Below, piece after piece: positions 38,020-46,990 of a stretch of DNA of 64,000 nucleotides. Made by a program: the position numbers and the translations under genes. The notes under the pieces were generated by a model that saw nothing but the letters and a program-made list of their open reading frames with translations, made no database searches and was not told the origin of the DNA. The number at the start of each line of letters is the position of its first letter. The stretch's first letter is position 1. The stretch lies in contig NZ_CP019980.1 of the NCBI RefSeq assembly GCF_002982115.1, positions 1,930,001 to 1,994,000 on the forward strand. The letters run 5' to 3'. Origin of the DNA: Lysinibacillus sphaericus (GTDB lineage Bacteria; Bacillota; Bacilli; Bacillales_A; Planococcaceae).

Positions 38020-38934
38020 ATGAAAGGAATTTTTCAAAAAACAATGTTAATAACACTGTTGGGGGCGTCTATAGCTTGCCCGATGCAAGCATCTGCCTAT
38101 GACGAACCGACGAATTACGTACATATGAAAACGGAAAATATGACAGTATATTCCGCTTATGGTGCGACCATTTCTGCAACTGAAAAAAATGGAGTTTATA
38201 GCATCAAGGCGAATATTGTCAATAATCGTCAACCGCTTGAGGTTGTCATTTTTAAAAATGGTCAAACTGGCGTGCTACAGCAAGTGTTTAAAAAGGGAAT
38301 TACAGAGCCTGTTGCCTATCGAGATGAAGGGGACCGTGTTGTTGCAACCATTCATAATAATGCAGAGCTGAAATTTGTGCACCCTGAACAAATCTATTTC
38401 CGAGATCTAACAAGAGCAACAGGTAGTAGCTATATCCAAACTTTGGCGGAGCGCGGTATTATTCGAGGGCGCACACCTGATTATTTTGGTGTAAACGATG
38501 CTTTAACACGTGCACAGTTTAGTGCCTTACTCGTTCGTGCATTTAGCTTCCAGCAGATGCCAACAAAACAGTTTACAGATATAGACCAAAAAAAATCGTG
38601 GTACGTTGGTCATGTAGGTGCCTTGCATTCGTTAGGTATTATAAATGGCAAATCGCCAACTATTTTTGATCCGAATGGCAAAATTACACGCCAACAGGCA
38701 ATTTTAATGCTCGGACGTACATTGGATGCTGTTGATTTTGTGCATGAAGATGAACCGACATTACCTTATGAAGATAGTCGTGCATTCCAAGGAGAGCTAC
38801 TGCGTCACACGCAAACACTCTATGCGATTGGCGCGCTAGATGATAGTGCAACACTGCGTCCAAACGACTATATAACTCGAAGTCAATTTGCGAAAATGCT
38901 AGCAGTAACTTTACAAGTTGCAGGTAGATTATAA
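38020..38934 (+). CDS. Secreted SLH-domain cell-wall protein
   Basis: 304 residues with a signal peptide (MKGIFQKTMLITLLGASIAC in part, cleavage after ASA). An N-terminal beta-rich domain of about 100 residues is followed by three SLH modules: from ~130 (ERGIIRGRTPDYFGVNDALT), ~190 (SLGIINGKSPTIFDPNGKIT) and ~255 (IGALDDSATLRPNDYITRS). SLH modules bind pyruvylated secondary cell-wall polymer, holding S-layer and other proteins to the wall. Ribosome site GAGGAGGA. The N-terminal domain is not recognised. Confidence 0.88.
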   Translation: MKGIFQKTMLITLLGASIACPMQASAYDEPTNYVHMKTENMTVYSAYGATISATEKNGVYSIKANIVNNRQPLEVVIFKNGQTGVLQQVFKKGITEPVAYRDEGDRVVATIHNNAELKFVHPEQIYFRDLTRATGSSYIQTLAERGIIRGRTPDYFGVNDALTRAQFSALLVRAFSFQQMPTKQFTDIDQKKSWYVGHVGALHSLGIINGKSPTIFDPNGKITRQQAILMLGRTLDAVDFVHEDEPTLPYEDSRAFQGELLRHTQTLYAIGALDDSATLRPNDYITRSQFAKMLAVTLQVAGRL

Positions 38935-38969
38935 TTGTCAGAATTGTTTGCGTGCCTGTCACGGCCTTC

Positions 38970-39009
38970 ACACCTTTTCCTCCTTTATTGGAAGAAAAGG
39001 TGTTTTTTA
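38970..39009 (+). terminator. Terminator of the SLH gene
   Basis: CACCTTTTC with GAAAAGGTG plus TCC/GGA inner pairs, then TTTTTT. Confidence 0.88.
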
Positions 39010-39021
39010 TTGTATAAGTAC

Positions 39022-39050
39022 TTTACAAAAAGTTAAGAATCAATTAGAAT
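39022..39050 (+). promoter_or_regulatory. SigA promoter of the cnt-like operon
   Basis: -35 TTTACA (39022-39027), 17-base spacer, -10 TAGAAT (39045-39050). Confidence 0.65.
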
Positions 39051-39066
39051 TGCAAATTGTAGTGAT

Positions 39067-39085
39067 AATAGTAATCATTACTATT
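39067..39085. promoter_or_regulatory. Fur-family (Zur/Fur-type) operator
   Basis: AATAGTAATCATTACTATT is a perfect 9-1-9 inverted repeat. Its core AGTAATCATTACT is close to the Bacillus Zur site (TCGTAATNATTACGA) and also related to Fur and PerR boxes. It lies just after the predicted transcription start, a place suited to repression. Confidence 0.7.
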
Positions 39086-39104
39086 TGAGAAAGGGGAACA
39101 AATT

Positions 39105-40700
39105 ATGAGAAAATTGTCTAGTTTCCTACTTATCTTCGCATTGAGTATATTAGCTGCATGCGGAAATTCAGAGGATAAAAAACAAAGCACAAGTAGCAAC
39201 CCAAAAAGTGTACTGACCATGTCTTGGGTCAAAGATATAGGTCAAGTTAATCCACATATGTATGCTCCAAATGAACTGTTTGCACAAGCCATGCTATATG
39301 ATCCATTAGTGAGCTATGGAGAAGATGGAAAAATACAACCGGCGCTCGCAACGTCGTGGGAAATGGCTACAGATGGTAAAAGTTATACTTTTACATTACG
39401 TGATGATGTAATGTATTCAGATGGTTCGAAGCTAACTGCAGAAAATGTAAAAAGAAATATTGATACCGTTGTCGAAAATAGTGCTGCACATAGCTGGCTA
39501 GAAGTTGTTGCTGTTATTGATAACGTGGAAATAGTGGATGAACGACAAGTTAAAATCAATTTAAAAGAACCTTATTATCCATTTTTGCAAGAATTATCAC
39601 TGATTCGTCCACTGCGTATGTTAGCAGATAGTGGTTTCCCAGAGAGTGGCACGACAAAGGATGGGATAGCAAAGCCGATTGGTTCAGGCCCGTGGATTTT
39701 AACTGACTATCAGCAAGATAGCTTTGCAGAGTTTACACGAAACGAAAATTATTGGGGAGAAAAACCAAAGTTAAAAAAAGTAATCGTCAAAATTATTCCT
39801 GATGCACAAGCGCGAATGATGGCGCTAGAAAAAGGGGATATTGATTTAATTTTTGGTAGTGGGCAACTTGCACCTGCGGAATACCAAGCGTTACAAAAAA
39901 CGGGAAAATATCAAACAATGATTTCCGAGCCATCTTCTACAAGAATTTTATCATTCAATACTACGTATGGAGTGACGCAGGATAAAAATGTAAGACTAGC
40001 ATTGCAACACGCCTTTGACCGACAAACAATGATTGATTATGTATTGAACGGCTTAGAGCAAGAAGCCTATACATTATTTGCACCAGGTTTTCCATTTAGT
40101 GATATCAAACTAGAACATTATACTTACAACATAGAGAAAGCGACACAACTGCTAGAGGATGCAGGCTGGGCGTTAGAAAGCGGTGCTACATTCCGCACAA
40201 AAAATGGGCAAACATTAACGTTAGTAATACCGTATAACAGCGGTGACCAAGTGCATAAGACCATTTTCGAATATTTACAAAGTGCATGGCGTGAAATAGG
40301 CGTAGAAGTCCAGTTGATTGGAGAAGAAGATCAACTTTTCAAAATGCGTAGTAAAACAGGTCAATACAACTTGATTATGAATGATACATGGGGAGTACCC
40401 TATGATCCGCATATGTATATACGCACAATGACAGGTGACAAGCAAATCGGTTATTACGCACAAAAAGGATTGGCCGTTTCAGAGCAACTGACAGCGAATA
40501 TAGGGAAAGTAATTCGTTCAACAGACGAAGGACAACGGCGAGCATTGTACGAGTCCATTTTTCAAACAATTCATGAGGAAGCCATTTTCATGCCGTTATC
40601 GTACCGTACAAATTATTTAGTTGCGAATAATGAGTTAGCTAATTTGTCATTCTCGAAGCAACAGTATGAAGTCCCTCTAAAAAATTTTGAGGTGAAGTAA
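39105..40700 (+). CDS. cntA: Substrate-binding lipoprotein, NikA/CntA-like (metal or metallophore)
   Basis: 531 residues. Lipoprotein signal with lipobox LAAC. An SBP_bac_5-type protein: TFTLRDDVMYSDG, RNENYWGEKPKLKKV and LFAPGFPFSD are shared with E. coli NikA, and WGVPYDPHMY corresponds to NikA's WGAPYDPH. The N-terminal VKDIGQVNPHMY and the C-terminal FSKQQYEVP resemble the staphylopine-metal receptor CntA of Staphylococcus (recalled, not aligned). Captures Ni, Co, Zn or a metal-opine complex outside the membrane. First gene of a six-gene operon that ends with a CntE-like exporter, behind a Zur/Fur-type box. The choice between free nickel and metallophore is open. Confidence 0.85.
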   Translation: MRKLSSFLLIFALSILAACGNSEDKKQSTSSNPKSVLTMSWVKDIGQVNPHMYAPNELFAQAMLYDPLVSYGEDGKIQPALATSWEMATDGKSYTFTLRDDVMYSDGSKLTAENVKRNIDTVVENSAAHSWLEVVAVIDNVEIVDERQVKINLKEPYYPFLQELSLIRPLRMLADSGFPESGTTKDGIAKPIGSGPWILTDYQQDSFAEFTRNENYWGEKPKLKKVIVKIIPDAQARMMALEKGDIDLIFGSGQLAPAEYQALQKTGKYQTMISEPSSTRILSFNTTYGVTQDKNVRLALQHAFDRQTMIDYVLNGLEQEAYTLFAPGFPFSDIKLEHYTYNIEKATQLLEDAGWALESGATFRTKNGQTLTLVIPYNSGDQVHKTIFEYLQSAWREIGVEVQLIGEEDQLFKMRSKTGQYNLIMNDTWGVPYDPHMYIRTMTGDKQIGYYAQKGLAVSEQLTANIGKVIRSTDEGQRRALYESIFQTIHEEAIFMPLSYRTNYLVANNELANLSFSKQQYEVPLKNFEVK

Positions 40701-40704
40701 CTAA

Positions 40705-41646
40705 ATGGGGCGATTTTTAGCGAAGCGATTGGGTAGTATGTTACTGGCGTTTTTTGGTATGACCATTATAGCATTTGGGTTAATTCGTGTTATTCCAGTA
40801 GATCCAGTGGAAGCCTATTTTACAATGAATCAAATTCCAATATCAGAAGAAGCACTTGCATCCATGCGTGAGGAAGAGGGCTATAATCGTCCCTTACTCG
40901 TGCAATATAGTACTTGGTTGGTGGATGCTATGACGTTGGATTTTGGTGAATCATTTGTATCGAAAAAGTCAGTAACAGCAGAAATTTTGCAACGTTTTCA
41001 TGTCACGCTGACACTTGCAGCAACCGCCTTTATTATGATTGTTACGGTTAGTTTGACGGTTGGTATTTGGTCTGCTACTAAGCGAGGTGGGTTTATCGAT
41101 TGGCTTAGTCGTTCGTTTATTTTTACACTCGCATCTATGCCGAGCTTCTGGCTTGCTTTTGTTTTTGTCTATATCGTGGCATTAAAATGGGGATTGCTTC
41201 CTCTAATGGGGTGGGGTAGTTTTGCACATGTCATTTTGCCTGCTGGAACGCTTGCACTCGGTTTTATTCCTTACTACATTCGGCTCATTCGATCCAGCAT
41301 GCTGGAAGAAATCAATAAACCACATGTAGTCTTTGCAAGAGCCCGCGGTGTGAAAGAGTCGGTCATTATACGGAGGCATGTTGTGAAAGGGATTTTACCA
41401 CAGCTCGTTACCTCGCTTGCTATGACATGTGGTGGATTGCTTGGGGGAGCGGCTATTATTGAAATTGTTTTTACAATATCAGGAGTAGGACGATTTGTTG
41501 TAGAGTCGATGTTTGCTAGAGATTATTTTGTGCTACAAGGCTTTATCGTAATGATTGGTGGGCTTTACATCGTCTTTAATTTTGTTGCAGATCTATTGTG
41601 TGCACTTGTTGATCCAAGGGTAAGGTTAAAAGGAGACGGAGCATAA
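40705..41646 (+). CDS. cntB: ABC importer permease, NikB/CntB-like
   Basis: 313 residues of the DppB/OppB type (BPD_transp_1): N-terminal helix, an extracellular loop, then five helices, with the EAA motif near FARARGVKESVIIRRHVVKG around residue 210-230. Starts four bases after the binding protein stop and overlaps the second permease by one base (TAATG), so strictly co-translated. Confidence 0.92.
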   Translation: MGRFLAKRLGSMLLAFFGMTIIAFGLIRVIPVDPVEAYFTMNQIPISEEALASMREEEGYNRPLLVQYSTWLVDAMTLDFGESFVSKKSVTAEILQRFHVTLTLAATAFIMIVTVSLTVGIWSATKRGGFIDWLSRSFIFTLASMPSFWLAFVFVYIVALKWGLLPLMGWGSFAHVILPAGTLALGFIPYYIRLIRSSMLEEINKPHVVFARARGVKESVIIRRHVVKGILPQLVTSLAMTCGGLLGGAAIIEIVFTISGVGRFVVESMFARDYFVLQGFIVMIGGLYIVFNFVADLLCALVDPRVRLKGDGA

Positions 41647-42452
41647 TGAAAAAGAAAATAGCGCTTATTAGTAGTAGTGTGCTTGTGTTATTGCTGATTG
41701 CCATGGCAATATTTGCACCGTGGCTTGCCCCAAATGATCCTTATGCGACCAATATGGCATTGAAATTACAAGGTTTTTCTACTGACTATCCATTAGGTAC
41801 CGATTATTTAGGGCGCTGTGTGTTATCGCGTTTATTATATGGGGCACGAGTATCTCTTTTCATCGCGTTGAGTGTACTTGTCGTAACATTGTTTATTAGC
41901 ATGTTTGTCGGGCTGCTTGCTGGTTATGTTGGAGGTATTATCGATTTAGTGTTAATGCGCCTTTGCGACATTTTTCTAGCGATTCCTGATTTCGTATTTG
42001 CACTTGTAATTGTTGGAGCGCTTGGTGGCGGTATACGTAATATGTTTATCGCCATTGTGCTTGTGTCATGGGTGGGCTTTGCACGGATTATTCGCAACAT
42101 GGTGCGGTCATTAAAAGAAAGTACGTATGTACAGTATGCACGTACAATAGGAGTTCCAAAATGGAAAATTATGATAAGACATATTATACCTTTTGTATTC
42201 CCACAAATTTTTTTATTGAAATTAATTGGTCTTGGCTCAACGATTTTACTTATTTCTGAGTTGTCATTTTTAGGTTTAGGGGTGTCAGCACCGATGGCAG
42301 AATGGGGCATGATGATTAGCGATAGTAAAACGTATTTGATGAGTCATCCGATGCTCATGTTTCTACCAGGTATTATGATTTCATTCACCGTTTTGATTTT
42401 GAATTGGTTTGGCGATGCACTTCGAGAGGCAATGGATCCAAAAGCAATATAG
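41646..42452 (+). CDS. cntC: ABC importer permease, NikC/CntC-like
   Basis: 268 residues of the DppC/OppC type. N-terminal helix, then the LGTDYLGRCVLSRLLYGARVSL region typical of this family (key: GTDxLGR, R-L-YGAR), five more helices and the EAA loop YARTIGVPKWKIMIRHIIP. Pairs with the preceding permease to form the membrane channel. Confidence 0.92.
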   Translation: MKKKIALISSSVLVLLLIAMAIFAPWLAPNDPYATNMALKLQGFSTDYPLGTDYLGRCVLSRLLYGARVSLFIALSVLVVTLFISMFVGLLAGYVGGIIDLVLMRLCDIFLAIPDFVFALVIVGALGGGIRNMFIAIVLVSWVGFARIIRNMVRSLKESTYVQYARTIGVPKWKIMIRHIIPFVFPQIFLLKLIGLGSTILLISELSFLGLGVSAPMAEWGMMISDSKTYLMSHPMLMFLPGIMISFTVLILNWFGDALREAMDPKAI

Positions 42453-42467
42453 AAGGGAGGTCGTGAC

Positions 42468-43340
42468 ATGTTAGAAATACAACAACTTTCTATTTGGATA
42501 CAAACCGAGAATGGGGAAAAACAAGTCGTACGAGATGCTAGTATGATGATTCCTGCTGGTCAAACAGTCGGTATAGTTGGAGAGAGTGGCAGTGGTAAAA
42601 CGATGTTGTGTCATGCAGTTATGCAACTATTTCGGGATTCTAGACGCTATAATGGTGATATTTTATTTGAAGGACGTTCATTATTAGCCATGGACGAGCA
42701 AGAAATGCGACAGCTTCGAGGTAATGATATTGCGCTTATTATGCAAAATCCGATGGCTATGTTTAACCCTTTGGTTACAGTTGGCGATCATTTCGTTGAA
42801 ACGATGCAAGCACATACCCCTGTGAAAAAACAACAGGCACTAAAATTAGCCGCACAACAACTAGCGCGCTTTCAACTACCGGATCCATCAATTTTAAAAA
42901 AATATCCACATGAATTAAGTGGTGGGATGCTCCAACGCATTATGATTGCTCTTGCAGCGAGTCTTAGCCCAAAGCTGTTATTAGCCGATGAACCAACGAC
43001 AGCTCTAGATACGTTGACACAACTTGAGATTTTAGAGGAATTAGCATTATATCAACAGCAAACAAATACAAGTATGCTGATTGTCTCACATGATTTAGGC
43101 GTAATTGCCAAAATGGCGGATATCATTGTGGTTATGCGCCGAGGGCAAATTATGGAATATGGTCCTGCTAACTGTATTTTAGTGGAGCCTGTTCATTCCT
43201 ATACACAAGCACTATTAGCAGCGAAGGATAATAAATACTCGCTTGAACAATTAGTGGATGCATGGACGGGGGAAGTAAGCGGTGAATTATATGAATATAG
43301 GCAAGGTCACTGGGTAAGACAGGAGGAAACATCATGTTAA
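42468..43340 (+). CDS. cntD: ABC importer ATPase, NikD/CntD-like
   Basis: 290 residues. Walker A GESGSGKTM near residue 38, Q-loop in IMQNPMAMFNPL, signature LSGGMLQRIMIALA near 147, Walker B LLADEPTTALD and switch His in IVSHDLG. The truncated C-terminus (MEYGPANCILVEPVHSYTQALL) is the oligopeptide/nickel ATPase tail, without the Cys cluster of some Opp ATPases. Works with CntF as the two-ATPase motor. Confidence 0.92.
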   Translation: MLEIQQLSIWIQTENGEKQVVRDASMMIPAGQTVGIVGESGSGKTMLCHAVMQLFRDSRRYNGDILFEGRSLLAMDEQEMRQLRGNDIALIMQNPMAMFNPLVTVGDHFVETMQAHTPVKKQQALKLAAQQLARFQLPDPSILKKYPHELSGGMLQRIMIALAASLSPKLLLADEPTTALDTLTQLEILEELALYQQQTNTSMLIVSHDLGVIAKMADIIVVMRRGQIMEYGPANCILVEPVHSYTQALLAAKDNKYSLEQLVDAWTGEVSGELYEYRQGHWVRQEETSC

Positions 43341-44158
43341 TGATACAACATGTTTCAAAATGCTATCAGCAAAAAGGCTGGTTTCGTATAAAAGAAAGAA
43401 TACAGGCTGTGAAAGATGTGACATTAACACTTCGACAGGGTGTATGCTTAGCAATTGTCGGTGAAAGTGGTAGCGGGAAAACAACGCTTGGCAAGCTTGT
43501 ATTAGGGATAGAACAACCAGATTGTGGCGCGATTCTATTTGATAACTTGAATGTGTGTACGACAGTGAAAGCGTCAAAAAAACTGTTACAAAAAAATATA
43601 CAAGTGGTTTTTCAAGATTGCCAAAGTGCGGTCAATCCGAAAATGAAAATAAAGGACATTATTGCGGAACCAATGGAACTTCACCTATCACTATCGAAGG
43701 CAGAACGAGTAAAGAAAATCGAACAGTTACTTGTACAAGTTGGATTAGCCCCAAGAGATGCCGATAAATATCCGCATCAATTAAGTGGGGGGCAATTACA
43801 GCGTGTGACGATAGCAAGAGCCATTGCAACCGATCCTAAACTAATAGTCCTCGATGAATCTATCAATAGCCTAGATTTACTTGTGCAGATAAGTATATTA
43901 AAACTACTGAAACAGTTACAGCGGGAAAAAGGGTTTAGTTACTTCTTTATTACCCATGACTTACATGCAGTACAGTTATTTGCTGATGAAGTAGCTGTGA
44001 TGGATAAAGGGGAAATTGTCGAGTTTGTAAGCGATGTAACACAAATTGACAACATGACACATCCAGTAAGTAGACGACTATTAGCAGCAAGATTACCGAT
44101 TCCTTGTAAGCATCCTTCTCAACCGCAAGGATTTGATCGAGAGGAGCATGTTTCATGA
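43334..44158 (+). CDS. cntF: ABC importer ATPase, NikE/CntF-like
   Basis: 274 residues. Start ATG 43334, four bases after AGGAGGAAAC and overlapping cntD by 7 bases. Walker A GESGSGKTT near residue 38, Q-loop VFQDCQSAVNPKMK, signature LSGGQLQRVTIARA and Walker B LIVLDESINSLD; note Ser-Ile-Asn where Ala-Thr-Ser is usual, also common in OppF-like proteins. Overlaps the MFS gene by four bases (ATGA). Confidence 0.92.
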   Translation: MLMIQHVSKCYQQKGWFRIKERIQAVKDVTLTLRQGVCLAIVGESGSGKTTLGKLVLGIEQPDCGAILFDNLNVCTTVKASKKLLQKNIQVVFQDCQSAVNPKMKIKDIIAEPMELHLSLSKAERVKKIEQLLVQVGLAPRDADKYPHQLSGGQLQRVTIARAIATDPKLIVLDESINSLDLLVQISILKLLKQLQREKGFSYFFITHDLHAVQLFADEVAVMDKGEIVEFVSDVTQIDNMTHPVSRRLLAARLPIPCKHPSQPQGFDREEHVS

Positions 44159-45354
44159 GGTATCGTCCATTATCGGGCCGCATGCTCCAAATGTATGGAC
44201 TCGCTATGTTTTTCTTTACGGCAAATGCCGTATTAACCGTTATTTTTCCTGTTCAGGCAGCAGCGGGAGGCTTTAAAGAAAGTCAAATCGGTGTGATGAT
44301 GGCGATGTATATGCTTGTCTGTATGTTTTTACGTCCATTTGCTGGGCAGATGGTAGCACAACATAGTCCATATACTATTATGAAATGGCTATTACTAGCC
44401 CACGCGGTAGCATTACTTATTTATGTCGTATTTGGCATTGATAGTCTCTATATTGTGCGGATACTACAAGGCGTCATCACAGCCTTTTTCTCGATGGCCA
44501 TGCAACTTGGCATAGCAGATGTGTTACAAGATGAAGATCGTGGGCAGGGGATGTCGATGTATTCCTTATCCACCGTAATGCCTGCAATTTACGGGCCGGC
44601 AGTAGCATTGTTACTTTGGAGCCAGTTTGAACTGCATTATTTACTGGCATTTATTGTCTTTTTAGCAATCGCACCATTATTTTGCTTTATTCGTTCGCCT
44701 TTACCGAAAATAAAAGCAGCAAAACAACGGATTTCACTTAACGACATGCTTTATGCTTTAAAGCGTACAAAACAGCATAAAGGGCTAATGCTCTCAGCTA
44801 TTGTCATGGCAATAGGCGCTGCCGTATTTGGAGCTATTTCTACTTTTGTACCACTTTATATGCTAACGGAAGGTATTGCCAATCCAGCGCTATATTTATT
44901 TTTACAGGCAATTGTCGTTGTCGGTAGCCGTTTTTTATGCCGCCAATATATCCCTTCTGATGGTAAATGGCATCCAATGTTTATCTCGATAGTTTTAATC
45001 AGTTCAATGCTCGGTACGACATTACTTGCCATGTTACCCATGCTTGGGTCATTCGTTTATATGTCCGCTATTTTTAATGGTTTAGCATCGGCAATGCTCT
45101 ATCCAACGGTTACTACATATATGTCCTTTGCTATACCAAAGGAAGCGCGTTACACATTGCTAGGGCTCTATTTAGCTACATATGATTTAGGTTTTGGGGC
45201 AGGTAGCTTTTTCATGGGCTTCGTTGTGCAATTCACTTCATATGCCATGATGTTTATGATGTGCACAATAATAGCAGGAATAGCGCTAATACTTGTTCTT
45301 CTTAAACGTCAAATGACGGGAATGTATGAGCATCGAATCGCGACAAAGAGCTAA
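44155..45354 (+). CDS. cntE: MFS exporter, CntE-like (candidate metallophore exporter)
   Basis: 399 residues, twelve transmembrane helices. Compared from memory with Staphylococcus CntE, several signatures are nearly identical: RPFAGQMVA, LQGVITAFFSMAMQLGI, FGAISTFVPLYML and RQYIPSDGKWHP. CntE exports staphylopine, the nicotianamine-like opine that CntABCDF brings back with metal. It is the last gene of the operon and overlaps cntF by four bases, so it belongs to the same transcript. The synthases cntK, cntL and cntM, usually upstream, are not in this window. Confidence 0.8.
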   Translation: MRYRPLSGRMLQMYGLAMFFFTANAVLTVIFPVQAAAGGFKESQIGVMMAMYMLVCMFLRPFAGQMVAQHSPYTIMKWLLLAHAVALLIYVVFGIDSLYIVRILQGVITAFFSMAMQLGIADVLQDEDRGQGMSMYSLSTVMPAIYGPAVALLLWSQFELHYLLAFIVFLAIAPLFCFIRSPLPKIKAAKQRISLNDMLYALKRTKQHKGLMLSAIVMAIGAAVFGAISTFVPLYMLTEGIANPALYLFLQAIVVVGSRFLCRQYIPSDGKWHPMFISIVLISSMLGTTLLAMLPMLGSFVYMSAIFNGLASAMLYPTVTTYMSFAIPKEARYTLLGLYLATYDLGFGAGSFFMGFVVQFTSYAMMFMMCTIIAGIALILVLLKRQMTGMYEHRIATKS

Positions 45355-45507
45355 TGAGTGCTTTTAGCAAGTTGAAGGAAAAAATAGCTTATTAATGACA
45401 AAATTTTAGAAGTAGAAAAGAATAGTTAATCGTATGAAAGGTATAAAAATCAACATAACGGGCAAAACCTTTTATGAGACTAGTTTTCACGAAAGGGGAA
45501 AATGCTA

Positions 45508-46140
45508 ATGAGTACCATTTTAAATGCTACAACCCGTCATAAAGGACAACGTTCAACACTAACTAAACTAAGACAAAGTGGTGCCATTCCTGGCATTGTT
45601 TACGGCTATCAAATGGAGCCGACGTCGATTTCACTTGACGCAAGAATGTTTGCGAAAGTGTTAAGTGAAATCGGTAGTAAAAGTGTCTTTCAATTAGATG
45701 TGGAAGGCAAGAAAATAAATGCCGTGTTAAATGAAGTTCAACGCTGTGCATTAAAAGGTCATGTGAAGCATGTTGACTTTAAATCAATCAATATGTCAGA
45801 GGAGCTAGAAGTCGATATTCCTGTTTCCGTTGTAGGGGAAGCGATAGGTGTAAAAGATGGTGGTTTCCTGTTACAACCAAATCGTGATATACGCATTAAA
45901 GTACAGCCATCGGAAATACCAGAAACGATAGAAATCGATGTAACCAATGTTGCTATTGGGACTTCGCTGTATGTGGGGGATATTCGTCAAAACTTCCATT
46001 TTGAAATTCTCAATGAAGATGACTATACATTAGTGACCATTACACCACCACCAGCAGAAAATGAGCAAGAGGAAACAGTAGATGGTACGCCTGAGGTAAT
46101 AGAAGCAACGGGACAAAATACAGCTGAGCCGAGGGAATAA
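45508..46140 (+). CDS. rplY: Ribosomal protein bL25/general stress protein Ctc
   Basis: 210 residues from the ATG at 45508, eight bases after GAAAGGGG. N-terminal L25 5S-rRNA-binding domain (about 5-95; GAIPGIVYG, EVQRCALKGHVKHVDF) and a C-terminal TL5/CTC domain (about 100-185; PVSVVGEAIGVKDGGFLL). The tail is acidic and Pro-rich. In B. subtilis the protein is stress-induced; I see no clear SigB promoter here. Length matches the CTC type. Confidence 0.92.
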   Translation: MSTILNATTRHKGQRSTLTKLRQSGAIPGIVYGYQMEPTSISLDARMFAKVLSEIGSKSVFQLDVEGKKINAVLNEVQRCALKGHVKHVDFKSINMSEELEVDIPVSVVGEAIGVKDGGFLLQPNRDIRIKVQPSEIPETIEIDVTNVAIGTSLYVGDIRQNFHFEILNEDDYTLVTITPPPAENEQEETVDGTPEVIEATGQNTAEPRE

Positions 46141-46160
46141 AAAGTGTAGTATCCTTGTAA

Positions 46161-46192
46161 CTAAAAAGGAGCCATAAAAGGCTCCTTTTTTC
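46161..46192 (+). terminator. Terminator of rplY/ctc (bidirectional)
   Basis: AAAGGAGCC, loop ATAAAA, GGCTCCTTT and further Ts; the facing gene on the minus strand ends just beyond. Confidence 0.9.
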
Positions 46193-46204
46193 ATTTGTAT
46201 GATT

Positions 46205-46831
46205 TTAAATAATCGCGCTCTTCACACCAGTCCATTTTGTAAATAATTTCTCGTTATAGGCTAATGCTACTTGTACAATAGGGCCTAGACCAAAAGCCAT
46301 TAGGACTGTTCCTACACCAATAGGGCCTCCGAGGAAAAAGCCGATGATCGCTACTGTTACTTCCATCAAAGTACGAGCACGTGTGACACTCCAGCCAAGC
46401 TTATGAACCATCAAAAGCATTAATGTATCTCGTGGGCCAATTCCTAAATTAGCTACCATATACATACCACAGCCCCAGCCAAGTAATAGCAATCCAGTGA
46501 GGTAAGCAAATAATTGCATCCAAAAACCCTCAATATCAGGAAGCCAGAAGTTGAAGATATCAATAAAAATACCAGCTAAAAACATATCTACAAATGTACC
46601 TGGCAAAGGAAACTTCTTCGTCACTAACATATCAAAAGCTAAAATGGCTAAGCCAATGAGGATGGACCAAGTGCCAATCGTTAGACCAAACGTTTTGGCT
46701 AGACCTATATGTAAGACATCCCATGAACCAACGCCAAACAATTGCCCTTTAATCGTTAACGTGACGCCAAATGATAATACGATAATGCCAACGATGAAAA
46801 ACAGACATCGTGTAAAAAAAGCTTGTTTCAT
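46205..46831 (-). CDS. YczE/YyaS-family membrane protein
   Basis: 208 residues from the ATG at 46831, nine bases after GAGGG. Five or so transmembrane helices with the family motifs FGVGSWDVLHIGL, NLGIGPRDTLM and GGPIGVGTV. In Bacillus the YczE relative affects post-translational maturation of a peptide antibiotic synthetase, but biochemical function is unknown. Single gene. Confidence 0.8.
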   Translation of the reverse strand: MKQAFFTRCLFFIVGIIVLSFGVTLTIKGQLFGVGSWDVLHIGLAKTFGLTIGTWSILIGLAILAFDMLVTKKFPLPGTFVDMFLAGIFIDIFNFWLPDIEGFWMQLFAYLTGLLLLGWGCGMYMVANLGIGPRDTLMLLMVHKLGWSVTRARTLMEVTVAIIGFFLGGPIGVGTVLMAFGLGPIVQVALAYNEKLFTKWTGVKSAII

Positions 46832-46990
46832 TTTGAATACCCTCATTCTAAAAAATTCATGTTGTCTAACAAAACATTATAGCAATAGTTTTGAAAAAAC
46901 CTCGAAAATAGTCATTTCATATTTTTCAAAAAATGCGGGTTTAGCTTATGGATGGAGGGGTAAAATAACAATATGAAAGGATGGGATGAA

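Noticed and set aside
42068-42310. Overlapping frames inside the second cnt-like permease
   Set aside because: Shadow frames of a clearly conserved permease.
39105-44158. Calling the importer plainly nikABCDE
   Set aside because: The binding protein does resemble NikA, but the linked CntE-like exporter and CntA-like ends make a metallophore system at least as likely; symbols are given with that caution.
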